Notes under the pieces: model-generated
The model's database searches: none
The model's input: only the letters and a program-made list of their open reading frames with translations
What the model was told of the DNA's origin: nothing
Part shown: one piece after another, positions 11,945-25,269 of the stretch
Layout: each line of letters begins with the position of its first letter
Numbering within the stretch: position 1 is the stretch's first letter
DNA from: Limanda limanda
Taxonomy: Eukaryota; Chordata; Actinopteri; Pleuronectiformes; Pleuronectidae
Direction: 5' to 3'
Length of the DNA stretch: 64,000 nt
NCBI RefSeq assembly: GCF_963576545.1
Contig: NW_026870549.1
Location: 1-64,000 of the forward strand
Made by a program: the position numbers and the translations under genes

Positions 11945-12099
11945 CAAGTCTCTCCGACCTTCACAAAAAAAGTTATTCAAGAATATCTCCTCAGATTTGG
12001 GGGAATTTCGTCGGTCGACCTCTTCCGAAGGTCGTACAAGCTCGGGGATGGTACCAATCGATCCGCAGGACCCAAATTAGTCCAGATGCAACCACTTTC
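11945..12099. repeat. Canonical B monomer (155 bp), representative
   Basis: Positions 1-45 are identical to the A core. Positions 46-77 (starting CTCAGATTTGGGGGAATTTC) have no counterpart in A and replace the A-specific block and telomeric tract. Positions 78-155 align without gaps to the last 78 bp of A, with 55 identical bases and 23 differences by my count. The tail keeps GGTACC and ATCGAT but loses the CTACCCC/GGGGTAG inverted repeat. B also has its own GGTCGACC palindrome (69-76) and the short inverted pair CGACCT/AGGTCG. B is therefore an old diverged sister of A and not an unrelated insertion. Confidence 0.95.
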
Positions 12100-13063
12100 C
12101 AAGTCTCTCCGACCTTCACAAAAAAAGTTATTCAAGAATATCTCTTTCTCCTATGTGCTTTCATCCCTAACCCTAACCCTAACCCTTCCGAAAGTCGGAG
12201 AAGCTCAAGGATGGTACCGATCGATGCGCGCTACCCCATTTAGTGGGGGTAGAGCCTACTTGCAAGTCTCTCCGACCTTCACAAAAAACGTTATTCAAGA
12301 ATATCTCTTTCTCCTATGTGCTTTCATCCCTAACCCTAACCCTAACCCTTCCGAAAGTCGGAGAAGCTCAAGGATGGTACTGATCGATGCGCGCTACCCC
12401 ATTTAGTGGGGGTAGAGCCTACTTGCAAGTCTCTCCGACCTTCACAAAAAAAGTTATTCAAGAATATCTCCTCAGATTTGGGGGAATTTCGTCGGTCGAC
12501 CTCTTCCGAAGGTCGTACAAGCTCGGGGATGGTACCAATCGATCCGCAGGACCGAAATTAGTCCAGATGCAACCACTTTCCAAGTCTCTCCGACCTTCAC
12601 AAAAAAAGTTATTCAAGAATATCTCTTTCTCCTATGTGCTTTCATCCCTAACCCTAACCCTAACCCTTCCGAAAGTCGGAGAAGCTCAAGGATGGTACCG
12701 ATCGATGCGCGCTACCCCATTTAGTGGGGGTAGAGCCTACTTGCAAGTCTCTCCGACCTTCACAAAAAAAGTTATTCAAGAATATCTCTTTCTCCTATGT
12801 GCTTTCATCCCTAACCCTAACCCTTCCGATAGTCGGAGAAGCTCAAGGATGGTACCGATCGATGCGCGCTACCCCATTTAGTGGGGGTAGAGCCTACTTG
12901 CAAGTCTCTCCGACCTTCACAAAAAAAGTTATTCAAGAATATCTCTTTCTCCTATGTGCTTTCATCCCTAACCCTAACCCTAACCCTTCCGAAAGTCGGA
13001 GAAGCTCAAGGATGGTACTGATCGATGCGCGCTACCCCATTTAGTGGGGGTAGAGCCTACTTG

Positions 13064-16000
13064 CAAGTCTCTCCGACCTTCACAAAAAAAGTTATTCAAG
13101 AATATCTCCTCAGATTTGGGGGAATTTCGTCGGTCGACCTCTTCCGAAGGTCGTACAAGCTCGGGGATGGTACCAATCGATCCGCAGGACCCAAATTAGT
13201 CCAGATGCAACCACTTTCCAAGTCTCTCCGACCTTCACAAAAAAAGTTATTCAAGAATATCTCTTTCTCCTATGTGCTTTCATCCCTAACCCTAACCCTA
13301 ACCCTTCCGAAAGTCGGAGAAGCTCAAGGATGGTACCGATCGATGCGCGCAACCCCATTTAGTGGGGGTAGAGCCTACTTGCAAGTCTCTCCGACCTTCA
13401 CAAAAAAAGTTATTCAAGAATATCTCCTCAGATTTGGGGGAATTTCGTCGGTCGACCTCTTCCGAAGGTCGTACAAGCTCGGGGATGGTACCAATCGATC
13501 CGCAGGACCCAAATTAGTCCAGATGCAACCACTTTCCAAGTCTCTCCGACCTTCACAAAAAAGTTATTCAAGAATATCTCTTTCTCCTATGTGCTTTCAT
13601 CCCTAACCCTAACCCTTCCGAAAGTCGGAGAAGCTCAAGGATGGTACCGATCGATGCGCGCTACCCCATTTAGTGGGGGTAGAGCCTACTTGCAAGTCTC
13701 TCCGACCTTCACAAAAAAAGTTATTCAAGAATATCTCTTTCTCCTATGTGCTTTCATCCCTAACCCTAACCCTAACCCTTCCGAAAGTCGGAGAAGCTCA
13801 AGGATGGTAACGATCGATGCGCGCTACCCCATTTAGTGGGGGTAGAGCCTACTTGCAAGTCTCTCCGACCTTCACAAAAAAAGTTATTCAAGAATATCTC
13901 TTTCTCCTATGTGCTTTCATCCCTAACCCTAACCCTAACCCTTCCGAAAGTCGGAGAAGCTCAAGGATGGTACCGATCGATGCGCGCTACCCCATTTAGT
14001 GGGGGTATAGCCTACTTGCAAGTCTCTCCGACCTTCACAAAAAAAGTTATTCAAGAATATCTCCTCAGATTTGGGGGAATTTCGTCGGTCGACCTTTTCC
14101 GAAGGTCGTACAAGCTCGAGGATGGTACCAATCGATCCGCAGGACCCAAATTAGTCCAGATGCAACCACTTTTCAAGTCTCTCCGACCTTCACAAAAAAA
14201 GTTATTCAAGAATATCTCTTTCTCCTATGTGCTTTCATCCCTAACCCTAACCCTAACCCTTCCGAAAGTCGGAGAAGCTCAAGGATGGTACCGATCGATG
14301 CGCGCTACCCCATTTAGTGGGGGTAGAGCCTACTTGCAAGTCTCTCCGACCTTCACAAAAAAAGTTATTCAAGAATATCTCCTCAGATTTGGGGGAATTT
14401 CGTCGGTCGACCTCTTCCGAAGGTCGTACAAGCTCGGGGATGGTACCAATCGATCCGCAGGACCCAAATTAGTCCAGATGCAACCACTTTCCAAGTCTCT
14501 CCGACCTTCACAAAAAAAGTTATTCAAGAATATCTCTTTCTCCTATGTGCTTTCATCCCTAACCCTAACCCTAACCCTTCCGAAAGTCGGAGAAGCTCAA
14601 TGATGGTACCGATCGATGCGCGCTACCCCATTTAGTGGGGGTAGAGCCTACTTGCAAGTCTCTCCGACCTTCACAAAAAACGTTATTCAAGAATATCTCT
14701 TTCTCCTATGTGCTTTCATCCCTAACCCTAACCCTAACCCTTCCGAAAGTCGGAGAAGCTCAAGGATGGTACCGATCGATGCGCGCTACCCCATTTAGTG
14801 GGGGTAGAGCCTACTTGCAAGTCTCTCCGACCTTCACAAAAAAAGTTATTCAAGAATATCTCTTTCTCCTATGTGCTTTCATCCCTAACCCTAACCCTAA
14901 CCCTTCCGAAAGTCGGAGAAGCTCAAGGATGGTACCGATCGATGCGCGCTACCCCATTTAGTGGGGGTAGAGCCTACTTGCAAGTCTCTCCGACCTTCAC
15001 AAAAAAAGTTATTCAAGAATATCTCTTTCTCCTATGTGCTTTCATCCCTAACCCTAACCCTAACCCTTCCGAAAGTCGGAGAAGCTCAAGGATGGTACCG
15101 ATCGATGCGCGCAACCCCATTTAGTGGGGGTAGAGCCTACTTGCAAGTCTCTCCGACCTTCACAAAAAAAGTTATTCAAGAATATCTCCTCAGATTTGGG
15201 GGAATTTCGTCGGTCGACCTCTTCCGAAGGTCGTACAAGCTCGGGGATGGTACCAATCGATCCGCAGGACCCAAATTAGTCCAGATGCAACCACTTTCCA
15301 AGTCTCTCCGACCTTCACAAAAAAGTTATTCAAGAATATCTCTTTCTCCTATGTGCTTTCATCCCTAACCCTAACCCTAACCCTTCCGAAAGTCGGAGAA
15401 GCTCAAGGATGGTACCGATCGATGCGCGCTACCCCATTTAGTGGGGGTAGAGCCTACTTGCAAGTCTCTCCGACCTTCACAAAAAAAGTTATTCAAGAAT
15501 ATCTCTTTCTCCTATGTGCTTTCATCCCTAACCCTAACCCTAACCCTTCCGAAAGTCGGAGAAGCTCAAGGATGGTAACGATCGATGCGCGCTACCCCAT
15601 TTAGTGGGGGTAGAGCCTACTTGCAAGTCTCTCCGACCTTCACAAAAAAAGTTATTCAAGAATATCTCTTTCTCCTATGTGCTTTCATCCCTAACCCTAA
15701 CCCTAACCCTTCCGAAAGTCGGAGAAGCTCAAGGATGGTACCGATCGATGCGCGCTACCCCATTTAGTGGGGGTATAGCCTACTTGCAAGTCTCTCCGAC
15801 CTTCACAAAAAAAGTTATTCAAGAATATCTCCTCAGATTTGGGGGAATTTCGTCGGTCGACCTTTTCCGAAGGTCGTACAAGCTCGAGGATGGTACCAAT
15901 CGATCCGCAGGACCCAAATTAGTCCAGATGCAACCACTTTTCAAGTCTCTCCGACCTTCACAAAAAAAGTTATTCAAGAATATCTCTTTCTCCTATGTGC

Positions 16001-16104
16001 TTTCATCCCTAACCCTAACCCTAACCCTTCCGAAAGTCGGAGAAGCTCAAGGATGGTACCGATCGATGCGCGCTACCCCATTTAGTGGGGGTAGAGCCTA
16101 CTTG
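13064..16104. repeat. Array segment with a ~1.77-kb tandem duplication
   Basis: The unit is a B followed by three A, a B of the GCTCGAGG type, one A, a B and four A. It begins at 13382 and begins again at 15144 (offset 1762, becoming 1768 after the shorter telomeric tract near 13606). Shared markers are the A monomer lacking one A of the A tract directly after the first B, a GGTAACGATC variant, the GGGGGTATAGCC string before the GCTCGAGG-type B, and GCTCAATGATGG. The second copy runs into the next segment, where four A have become nine. Confidence 0.85.
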
Positions 16105-19100
16105 CAAGTCTCTCCGACCTTCACAAAAAAAGTTATTCAAGAATATCTCCTCAGATTTGGGGGAATTTCGTCGGTCGACCTCTTCCGAAGGTCGTACAAG
16201 CTCGGGGATGGTACCAATCGATCCGCAGGACCCAAATTAGTCCAGATGCAACCACTTTCCAAGTCTCTCCGACCTTCACAAAAAAAGTTATTCAAGAATA
16301 TCTCTTTCTCCTATGTGCTTTCATCCCTAACCCTAACCCTAACCCTTCCGAAAGTCGGAGAAGCTCAATGATGGTACCGATCGATGCGCGCTACCCCATT
16401 TAGTGGGGGTAGAGCCTACTTGCAAGTCTCTCCGACCTTCACAAAAAACGTTATTCAAGAATATCTCTTTCTCCTATGTGCTTTCATCCCTAACCCTAAC
16501 CCTAACCCTTCCGAAAGTCGGAGAAGCTCAAGGATGGTACCGATCGATGCGCGCTACCCCATTTAGTGGGGGTAGAGCCTACTTGCAAGTCTCTCCGACC
16601 TTCACAAAAAAAGTTATTCAAGAATATCTCTTTCTCCTATGTGCTTTCATCCCTAACCCTAACCCTAACCCTTCCGAAAGTCGGAGAAGCTCAAGGATGG
16701 TACCGATCGATGCGCGCTACCCCATTTAGTGGGGGTAGAGCCTACTTGCAAGTCTCTCCGACCTTCACAAAAAAAGTTATTCAAGAATATCTCTTTCTCC
16801 TATGTGCTTTCATCCCTAACCCTAACCCTAACCCTTCCGAAAGTCGGAGAAGCTCAAGGATGGTACCGATCGATGCGCGCTACCCCATTTAGTGGGGGTA
16901 GAGCCTACTTGCAAGTCTCTCCGACCTTCACAAAAAAAGTTATTCAAGAATATCTCTTTCTCCTATGTGCTTTCATCCCTAACCCTAACCCTAACCCTTC
17001 CGAAAGTCGGAGAAGCTCAAGGATGGTACCGATCGATGCGCGCAACCCCATTTAGTGGGGGTAGAGCCTACTTGCAAGTCTCTCCGACCTTCACAAAAAA
17101 AGTTATTCAAGAATATCTCTTTCTCCTATGTGCTTTCATCCCTAACCCTAACCCTAACCCTTCCGAAAGTCGGAGAAGCTCAAGGATGGTACCGATCGAT
17201 GTGCGCTACCCCATTTAGTGGGGGTAGAGCCTACTTGCAAGTCTCTCCGACCTTCACAAAAAAAGTTATTCAAGAATATCTCTTTCTCCTATGTGCTTTC
17301 ATCCCTAACCCTAACCCTAACCCTTCCGAAAGTCGGAGAAGCTCAAGGATGGTACCGATCGATGCGCGCTACCCCATTTAGTGGGGGTAGAGCCTACTTG
17401 CAAGTCTCTCCGACCTTCACAAAAAAAGTTATTCAAGAATATCTCTTTCTCCTATGTGCTTTCATCCCTAACCCTAACCCTAACCCTTCCGAAAGTCGGA
17501 GAAGCTCAAGGATGGTAACGATCGATGCGCGCTACCCCATTTAGTGGGGGTAGAGCCTACTTGCAAGTCTCTCCGACCTTCACAAAAAAAGTTATTCAAG
17601 AATATCTCTTTCTCCTATGTGCTTTCATCCCTAACCCTAACCCTAACCCTTCCGAAAGTCGGAGAAGCTCAAGGATGGTACCGATCGATGCGCGCTACCC
17701 CATTTAGTGGGGGTAGAGCCTACTTGCAAGTCTCTCCGACCTTCACAAAAAAAGTTATTCAAGAATATCTCCTCAGATTTGGGGGAATTTCGTCGGTCGA
17801 CCTCTTCCGAAGGTCGTACAAGCTCGGGGATGGTACCAATCGATCCGCAGGACCCAAATTAGTCCAGATGCAACCACTTTCCAAGTCTCTCCGACCTTCA
17901 CAAAAAAAGTTATTCAAGAATATCTCTTTCTCCTATGTGCTTTCATCCCTAACCCTAACCCTAACCCTTCCGAAAGTCGGAGAAGCTCAAGGATGGTACC
18001 GATCGATGCGCGCTACCCCATTTAGTGGGGGTAGAGCCTACTTGCAAGTCTCTCCGACCTTCACAAAAAACGTTATTCAAGAATATCTCTTTCTCCTATG
18101 TGCTTTCATCCCTAACCCTAACCCTAACCCTTCCGAAAGTCGGAGAAGCTCAAGGATGGTACTGATCGATGCGCGCTACCCCATTTAGTGGGGGTAGAGC
18201 CTACTTGCAAGTCTCTCCGACCTTCACAAAAAAAGTTATTCAAGAATATCTCCTCAGATTTGGGGGAATTTCGTCGGTCGACCTCTTCCGAAGGTCGTAC
18301 AAGCTCGGGGATGGTACCAATCGATCCGCAGGACCCAAATTAGTCCAGATGCAACCACTTTCCAAGTCTCTCCGACCTTCACAAAAAAAGTTATTCAAGA
18401 ATATCTCTTTCTCCTATGTGCTTTCATCCCTAACCCTAACCCTAACCCTTCCGAAAGTCGGAGAAGCTCAAGGATGGTACCGATCGATGCGCGCTACCCC
18501 ATTTAGTGGGGGTAGAGCCTACTTGCAAGTCTCTCCGACCTTCACAAAAAAAGTTATTCAAGAATATCTCTTTCTCCTATGTGCTTTCATCCCTAACCCT
18601 AACCCTAACCCTTCCGATAGTCGGAGAAGCTCAAGGATGGTACCGATCGATGCGCGCTACCCCATTTAGTGGGGGTAGAGCCTACTTGCAAGTCTCTCCG
18701 ACCTTCACAAAAAAAGTTATTCAAGAATATCTCCTCAGATTTGGGGGAATTTCGTCGGTCGACCTTTTCCGAAGGTCGTACAAGCTCGAGGATGGTACCA
18801 ATCGATCCGCAGGACCCAAATTAGTCCAGATGCAACCACTTTTCAAGTCTCTCCGACCTTCACAAAAAAAGTTATTCAAGAATATCTCTTTCTCCTATGT
18901 GCTTTCATCCCTAACCCTAACCCTAACCCTTCCGAAAGTCGGAGAAGCTCAAGGATGGTACCGATCGATGCGCGCTACCCCATTTAGTGGGGGTAGAGCC
19001 TACTTGCAAGTCTCTCCGACCTTCACAAAAAAAGTTATTCAAGAATATCTCCTCAGATTTGGGGGAATTTCGTCGGTCGACCTCTTCCGAAGGTCGTACA

Positions 19101-21753
19101 AGCTCGGGGATGGTACCAATCGATCCGCAGGACCCAAATTAGTCCAGATGCAACCACTTTCCAAGTCTCTCCGACCTTCACAAAAAAAGTTATTCAAGAA
19201 TATCTCTTTCTCCTATGTGCTTTCATCCCTAACCCTAACCCTAACCCTTCCGAAAGTCGGAGAAGCTCAATGATGGTACCGATCGATGCGCGCTACCCCA
19301 TTTAGTGGGGGTAGAGCCTACTTGCAAGTCTCTCCGACCTTCACAAAAAACGTTATTCAAGAATATCTCTTTCTCCTATGTGCTTTCATCCCTAACCCTA
19401 ACCCTAACCCTTCCGAAAGTCGGAGAAGCTCAAGGATGGTACCGATCGATGCGCGCTACCCCATTTAGTGGGGGTAGAGCCTACTTGCAAGTCTCTCCGA
19501 CCTTCACAAAAAAAGTTATTCAAGAATATCTCTTTCTCCTATGTGCTTTCATCCCTAACCCTAACCCTAACCCTTCCGAAAGTCGGAGAAGCTCAAGGAT
19601 GGTACCGATCGATGCGCGCTACCCCATTTAGTGGGGGTAGAGCCTACTTGCAAGTCTCTCCGACCTTCACAAAAAAAGTTATTCAAGAATATCTCTTTCT
19701 CCTATGTGCTTTCATCCCTAACCCTAACCCTAACCCTTCCGAAAGTCGGAGAAGCTCAAGGATGGTACCGATCGATGCGCGCTACCCCATTTAGTGGGGG
19801 TAGAGCCTACTTGCAAGTCTCTCCGACCTTCACAAAAAAAGTTATTCAAGAATATCTCTTTCTCCTATGTGCTTTCATCCCTAACCCTAACCCTAACCCT
19901 TCCGAAAGTCGGAGAAGCTCAAGGATGGTACCGATCGATGCGCGCAACCCCATTTAGTGGGGGTAGAGCCTACTTGCAAGTCTCTCCGACCTTCACAAAA
20001 AAAGTTATTCAAGAATATCTCTTTCTCCTATGTGCTTTCATCCCTAACCCTAACCCTAACCCTTCCGAAAGTCGGAGAAGCTCAAGGATGGTACCGATCG
20101 ATGTGCGCTACCCCATTTAGTGGGGGTAGAGCCTACTTGCAAGTCTCTCCGACCTTCACAAAAAAAGTTATTCAAGAATATCTCTTTCTCCTATGTGCTT
20201 TCATCCCTAACCCTAACCCTAACCCTTCCGAAAGTCGGAGAAGCTCAAGGATGGTACCGATCGATGCGCGCTACCCCATTTAGTGGGGGTAGAGCCTACT
20301 TGCAAGTCTCTCCGACCTTCACAAAAAAAGTTATTCAAGAATATCTCTTTCTCCTATGTGCTTTCATCCCTAACCCTAACCCTAACCCTTCCGAAAGTCG
20401 GAGAAGCTCAAGGATGGTAACGATCGATGCGCGCTACCCCATTTAGTGGGGGTAGAGCCTACTTGCAAGTCTCTCCGACCTTCACAAAAAAAGTTATTCA
20501 AGAATATCTCTTTCTCCTATGTGCTTTCATCCCTAACCCTAACCCTAACCCTTCCGAAAGTCGGAGAAGCTCAAGGATGGTACCGATCGATGCGCGCTAC
20601 CCCATTTAGTGGGGGTAGAGCCTACTTGCAAGTCTCTCCGACCTTCACAAAAAAAGTTATTCAAGAATATCTCCTCAGATTTGGGGGAATTTCGTCGGTC
20701 GACCTCTTCCGAAGGTCGTACAAGCTCGGGGATGGTACCAATCGATCCGCAGGACCCAAATTAGTCCAGATGCAACCACTTTCCAAGTCTCTCCGACCTT
20801 CACAAAAAAAGTTATTCAAGAATATCTCTTTCTCCTATGTGCTTTCATCCCTAACCCTAACCCTAACCCTTCCGAAAGTCGGAGAAGCTCAAGGATGGTA
20901 CCGATCGATGCGCGCTACCCCATTTAGTGGGGGTAGAGCCTACTTGCAAGTCTCTCCGACCTTCACAAAAAACGTTATTCAAGAATATCTCTTTCTCCTA
21001 TGTGCTTTCATCCCTAACCCTAACCCTAACCCTTCCGAAAGTCGGAGAAGCTCAAGGATGGTACTGATCGATGCGCGCTACCCCATTTAGTGGGGGTAGA
21101 GCCTACTTGCAAGTCTCTCCGACCTTCACAAAAAAAGTTATTCAAGAATATCTCCTCAGATTTGGGGGAATTTCGTCGGTCGACCTCTTCCGAAGGTCGT
21201 ACAAGCTCGGGGATGGTACCAATCGATCCGCAGGACCCAAATTAGTCCAGATGCAACCACTTTCCAAGTCTCTCCGACCTTCACAAAAAAAGTTATTCAA
21301 GAATATCTCTTTCTCCTATGTGCTTTCATCCCTAACCCTAACCCTAACCCTTCCGAAAGTCGGAGAAGCTCAAGGATGGTACCGATCGATGCGCGCTACC
21401 CCATTTAGTGGGGGTAGAGCCTACTTGCAAGTCTCTCCGACCTTCACAAAAAAAGTTATTCAAGAATATCTCTTTCTCCTATGTGCTTTCATCCCTAACC
21501 CTAACCCTAACCCTTCCGATAGTCGGAGAAGCTCAAGGATGGTACCGATCGATGCGCGCTACCCCATTTAGTGGGGGTAGAGCCTACTTGCAAGTCTCTC
21601 CGACCTTCACAAAAAAAGTTATTCAAGAATATCTCTTTCTCCTATGTGCTTTCATCCCTAACCCTAACCCTAACCCTTCCGAAAGTCGGAGAAGCTCAAG
21701 GATGGTACTGATCGATGCGCGCTACCCCATTTAGTGGGGGTAGAGCCTACTTG
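16105..21753. repeat. Array segment with a 2902-bp tandem duplication
   Basis: The order B, nine A, B, two A, B, two A, B, one A starts at 16105 and again at 19007, exactly 2902 bp apart. Shared markers in the same order include GCTCAATGATGG, AAAAAACGTT, GCGCAACCCC, GATGTGCGC, GGTAACGATC, GGTACTGATC and GATAGTCGG. The second copy departs after its third B (21110), where three A replace two and a GCTCGAGG-type B is absent. The nine-A run appears a third time at 33788-35254. Confidence 0.88.
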
Positions 21754-24145
21754 CAAGTCTCTCCGACCTTCACAAAAAAAGTTATTCAAGAATATCTCCT
21801 CAGATTTGGGGGAATTTCGTCGGTCGACCTCTTCCGAAGGTCGTACAAGCTCGGGGATGGTACCAATCGATCCGCAGGACCCAAATTAGTCCAGATGCAA
21901 CCACTTTCCAAGTCTCTCCGACCTTCACAAAAAAAGTTATTCAAGAATATCTCTTTCTCCTATGTGCTTTCATCCCTAACCCTAACCCTAACCCTTCCGA
22001 AAGTCGGAGAAGCTCAAGGATGGTACCGATCGATGCGCGCAACCCCATTTAGTGGGGGTAGAGCCTACTTGCAAGTCTCTCCGACCTTCACAAAAAAAGT
22101 TATTCAAGAATATCTCCTCAGATTTGGGGGAATTTCGTCGGTCGACCTCTTCCGAAGGTCGTACAAGCTCGGGGATGGTACCAATCGATCCGCAGGACCC
22201 AAATTAGTCCAGATGCAACCACTTTCCAAGTCTCTCCGACCTTCACAAAAAAGTTATTCAAGAATATCTCTTTCTCCTATGTGCTTTCATCCCTAACCCT
22301 AACCCTAACACTTCCGAAAGTCGGAGAAGCTCAAGGATGGTACCGATCGATGCGCGCTACCCCATTTAGTGGGGGTAGAGCCTACTTGCAAGTCTCTCCG
22401 ACCTTCACAAAAAAAGTTATTCAAGAATATCTCTTTCTCCTATGTGCTTTCATCCCTAACCCTAACCCTAACCCTTCCGAAAGTCGGAGAAGCTCAAGGA
22501 TGGTAACGATCGATGCGCGCTACCCCATTTAGTGGGGGTAGAGCCTACTTGCAAGTCTCTCCGACCTTCACAAAAAAAGTTATTCAAGAATATCTCTTTC
22601 TCCTATGTGCTTTCATCCCTAACCCTAACCCTAACCCTTCCGAAAGTCGGAGAAGCTCAAGGATGGTACCGATCGATGCGCGCTACCCCATTTAGTGGGG
22701 GTATAGCCTACTTGCAAGTCTCTCCGACCTTCACAAAAAAAGTTATTCAAGAATATCTCCTCAGATTTGGGGGAATTTCGTCGGTCGACCTCTTCCGAAG
22801 GTCGTACAAGCTCGAGGATGGTACCAATCGATCCGCAGGACCCAAATTAGTCCAGATGCAACCACTTTTCAAGTCTCTCCGACCTTCACAAAAAAAGTTA
22901 TTCAAGAATATCTCTTTCTCCTATGTGCTTTCATCCCTAACCCTAACCCTAACCCTTCCGAAAGTCGGAGAAGCTCAAGGATGGTACCGATCGATGCGCG
23001 CTACCCCATTTAGTGGGGGTAGAGCCTACTTGCAAGTCTCTCCGACCTTCACAAAAAAAGTTATTCAAGAATATCTCCTCAGATTTGGGGGAATTTCGTC
23101 GGTCGACCTCTTCCGAAGGTCGTACAAGCTCGGGGATGGTACCAATCGATCCGCAGGACCCAAATTAGTCCAGATGCAACCACTTTCCAAGTCTCTCCGA
23201 CCTTCACAAAAAAAGTTATTCAAGAATATCTCTTTCTCCTATGTGCTTTCATCCCTAACCCTAACCCTAACCCTTCCGAAAGTCGGAGAAGCTCAAGGAT
23301 GGTACCGATCGATGCGCGCTACCCCATTTAGTGGGGGTAGAGCCTACTTGCAAGTCTCTCCGACCTTCACAAAAAAAGTTATTCAAGAATATCTCTTTCT
23401 CCTATGTGCTTTCATCCCTAACCCTAACCCTAACCCTTCCGATAGTCGGAGAAGCTCAAGGATGGTACCGATCGATGCGCGCTACCCCATTTAGTGGGGG
23501 TAGAGCCTACTTGCAAGTCTCTCCGACCTTCACAAAAAAAGTTATTCAAGAATATCTCTTTCTCCTATGTGCTTTCATCCCTAACCCTAACCCTAACCCT
23601 TCCGAAAGTCGGAGAAGCTCAAGGATGGTACTGATCGATGCGCGCTACCCCATTTAGTGGGGGTAGAGCCTACTTGCAAGTCTCTCCGACCTTCACAAAA
23701 AAAGTTATTCAAGAATATCTCCTCAGATTTGGGGGAATTTCGTCGGTCGACCTCTTCCGAAGGTCGTACAAGCTCGGGGATGGTACCAATCGATCCGCAG
23801 GACCCAAATTAGTCCAGATGCAACCACTTTCCAAGTCTCTCCGACCTTCACAAAAAAAGTTATTCAAGAATATCTCTTTCTCCTATGTGCTTTCATCCCT
23901 AACCCTAACCCTTCCGAAAGTCGGAGAAGCTCAAGGATGGTACCGATCGATGCGCGCAACCCCATTTAGTGGGGGTAGAGCCTACTTGCAAGTCTCTCCG
24001 ACCTTCACAAAAAAAGTTATTCAAGAATATCTCTTTCTCCTATGTGCTTTCATCCCTAACCCTAACCCTTCCGAAAGTCGGAGAAGCTCAAAGATAGTAC
24101 CGATCGATGCGCGCTACCCCATTTAGTGGGGGTAGAGCCTACTTG

Positions 24146-24306
24146 CAAGTCTCTCCGACCTTCACAAAAAAAGTTATTCAAGAATATCTCTTTCTCCTAT
24201 GTGCTTTCATTGCTAACCCTAACCCTAACCCTTCCGAAAGTCGGAGAAGCTCAAGGATGGTACCGATCGATGCGCGCTACCATTTAGTGGGGGTAGAGCC
24301 TACTTG
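24146..24306. repeat. A monomer with a 2-bp deletion and altered tract
   Basis: This monomer reads CTACCATTTAG where others have CTACCCCATTTAG, removing half of the C arm of the inverted repeat. It also has CATTGCTAACC before the tract, shared with the counterparts near 38831 and 49264, which do not have the deletion. Confidence 0.9.
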
Positions 24307-25113
24307 CAAGTCTCTCCGACCTTCACAAAAAAAGTTATTCAAGAATATCTCTTTCTCCTATGTGCTTTCATCCCTAACCCTAACCCTAACCCTTCCGAAA
24401 GTCGGAGAAGCTCAAGGATGGTAACAATCGATGCGCGCTACCCCATTTAGTGGGGGTAGAGCCTACTTGCAAGTCTCTCCGACCTTCACAAAAAAAGTTA
24501 TTCAAGAATATCTCTTTCTCCTATGTGCTTTCATCCCTAACCCTAACCCTAACCCTTCCGAAAGTCGGAGAAGCTCAAGGATGGTACTGATCGATGCGCG
24601 CTACCCCATTTAGTGGGGGTAGAGCCTACTTGCAAGTCTCTCCGACCTTCACAAAAAAAGTTATTCAAGAATATCTCCTCAGATTTGGGGGAATTTCGTC
24701 GGTCGACCTCTTCCGAAGGTCGTACAAGCTCGGGGATGGTACCAATCGATCTGCAGGACCCAAATTAGTCCAGATGCAACCACTTTCCAAGTCTCTCCGA
24801 CCTTCACAAAAAAAGTTATTCAAGAATATCTCTTTCTCCTATGTGCTTTCATCCCTAACCCTAACCCTAACCCTTCCGAAAGTCGGAGAAGCTCAAGGAT
24901 GGTACCGATCGATGCGCGCTACCCCATTTAGTGGGGGTAGAGCCTACTTGCAAGTCTCTCCGACCTTCACAAAAAACGTTATTCAAGAATATCTCTTTCT
25001 CCTATGTGCTTTCATCCCTAACCCTAACCCTAACCCTTCCGAAAGTCGGAGAAGCTCAAGGATGGTACCGATTGATGCGCGCTACCCCATTTAGTGGGGG
25101 TAGAGCCTACTTG

Positions 25114-25269
25114 CAAGTCTCTCCGACCTTCACAAAAAAAGTTATTCAAGAATATCTCCTCAGATTTGGGGGAATTTCGTCGGTCGACCTCTTCCGAAAG
25201 GTCGTACAAGCTCGGGGATGGTACCAATCGATCCGCAGGACCCAAATTAGTCCAGATGCAACCACTTTC
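25114..25269. repeat. B monomer with a 1-bp insertion (156 bp)
   Basis: CCGAAAGGTCG near 25193-25203 has one more A than CCGAAGGTCG in other B monomers. The counterparts in copies II (39736) and III (50171) lack it, so it is recent or a sequencing error in a short homopolymer. Confidence 0.9.

Larger units (their letters stand above)
4544..13063. repeat. Distal array segment with a 1452-bp-offset duplication
   Basis: A-run lengths between successive B monomers from 4544 are 1, 2, 5, 2, 5, 3, 5, 2, 3, 8, 2 and 3. The stretch from about 5.8 to 6.6 kb recurs 1452 bp downstream (7.2-8.05 kb). Both copies contain the GATGCACGC variant, the AAAAAACGTT variant and a B monomer (6301 and 7753) with the rare GCTCAAGGATGG string. 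The segment also holds a run of eight nearly uniform A monomers at 10641-11944. It is the least regular part of the array and does not show the long period seen further in. Confidence 0.8.

Noticed and set aside
11945..12099. B as an insertion into A
   Set aside because: B begins with the same core, its last 78 bp align without gaps to the A tail, and it has no insertion-site duplication. It is a diverged monomer in its own right.
22532..23494. Long open frames of up to 320 codons on the + strand (also 37146-38108 and 47581-48543) and many of 100-260 codons
   Set aside because: They are the satellite read in frame. A is 163 bp (1 modulo 3) and A+B is 318 bp (0 modulo 3), so frames stay open across A-B pairs and close at the same TAG in each A tail. 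They start at GTG or an internal ATG, translate the telomeric tract as TLTLTL or NPNPNP, overlap one another, and show no protein domain.
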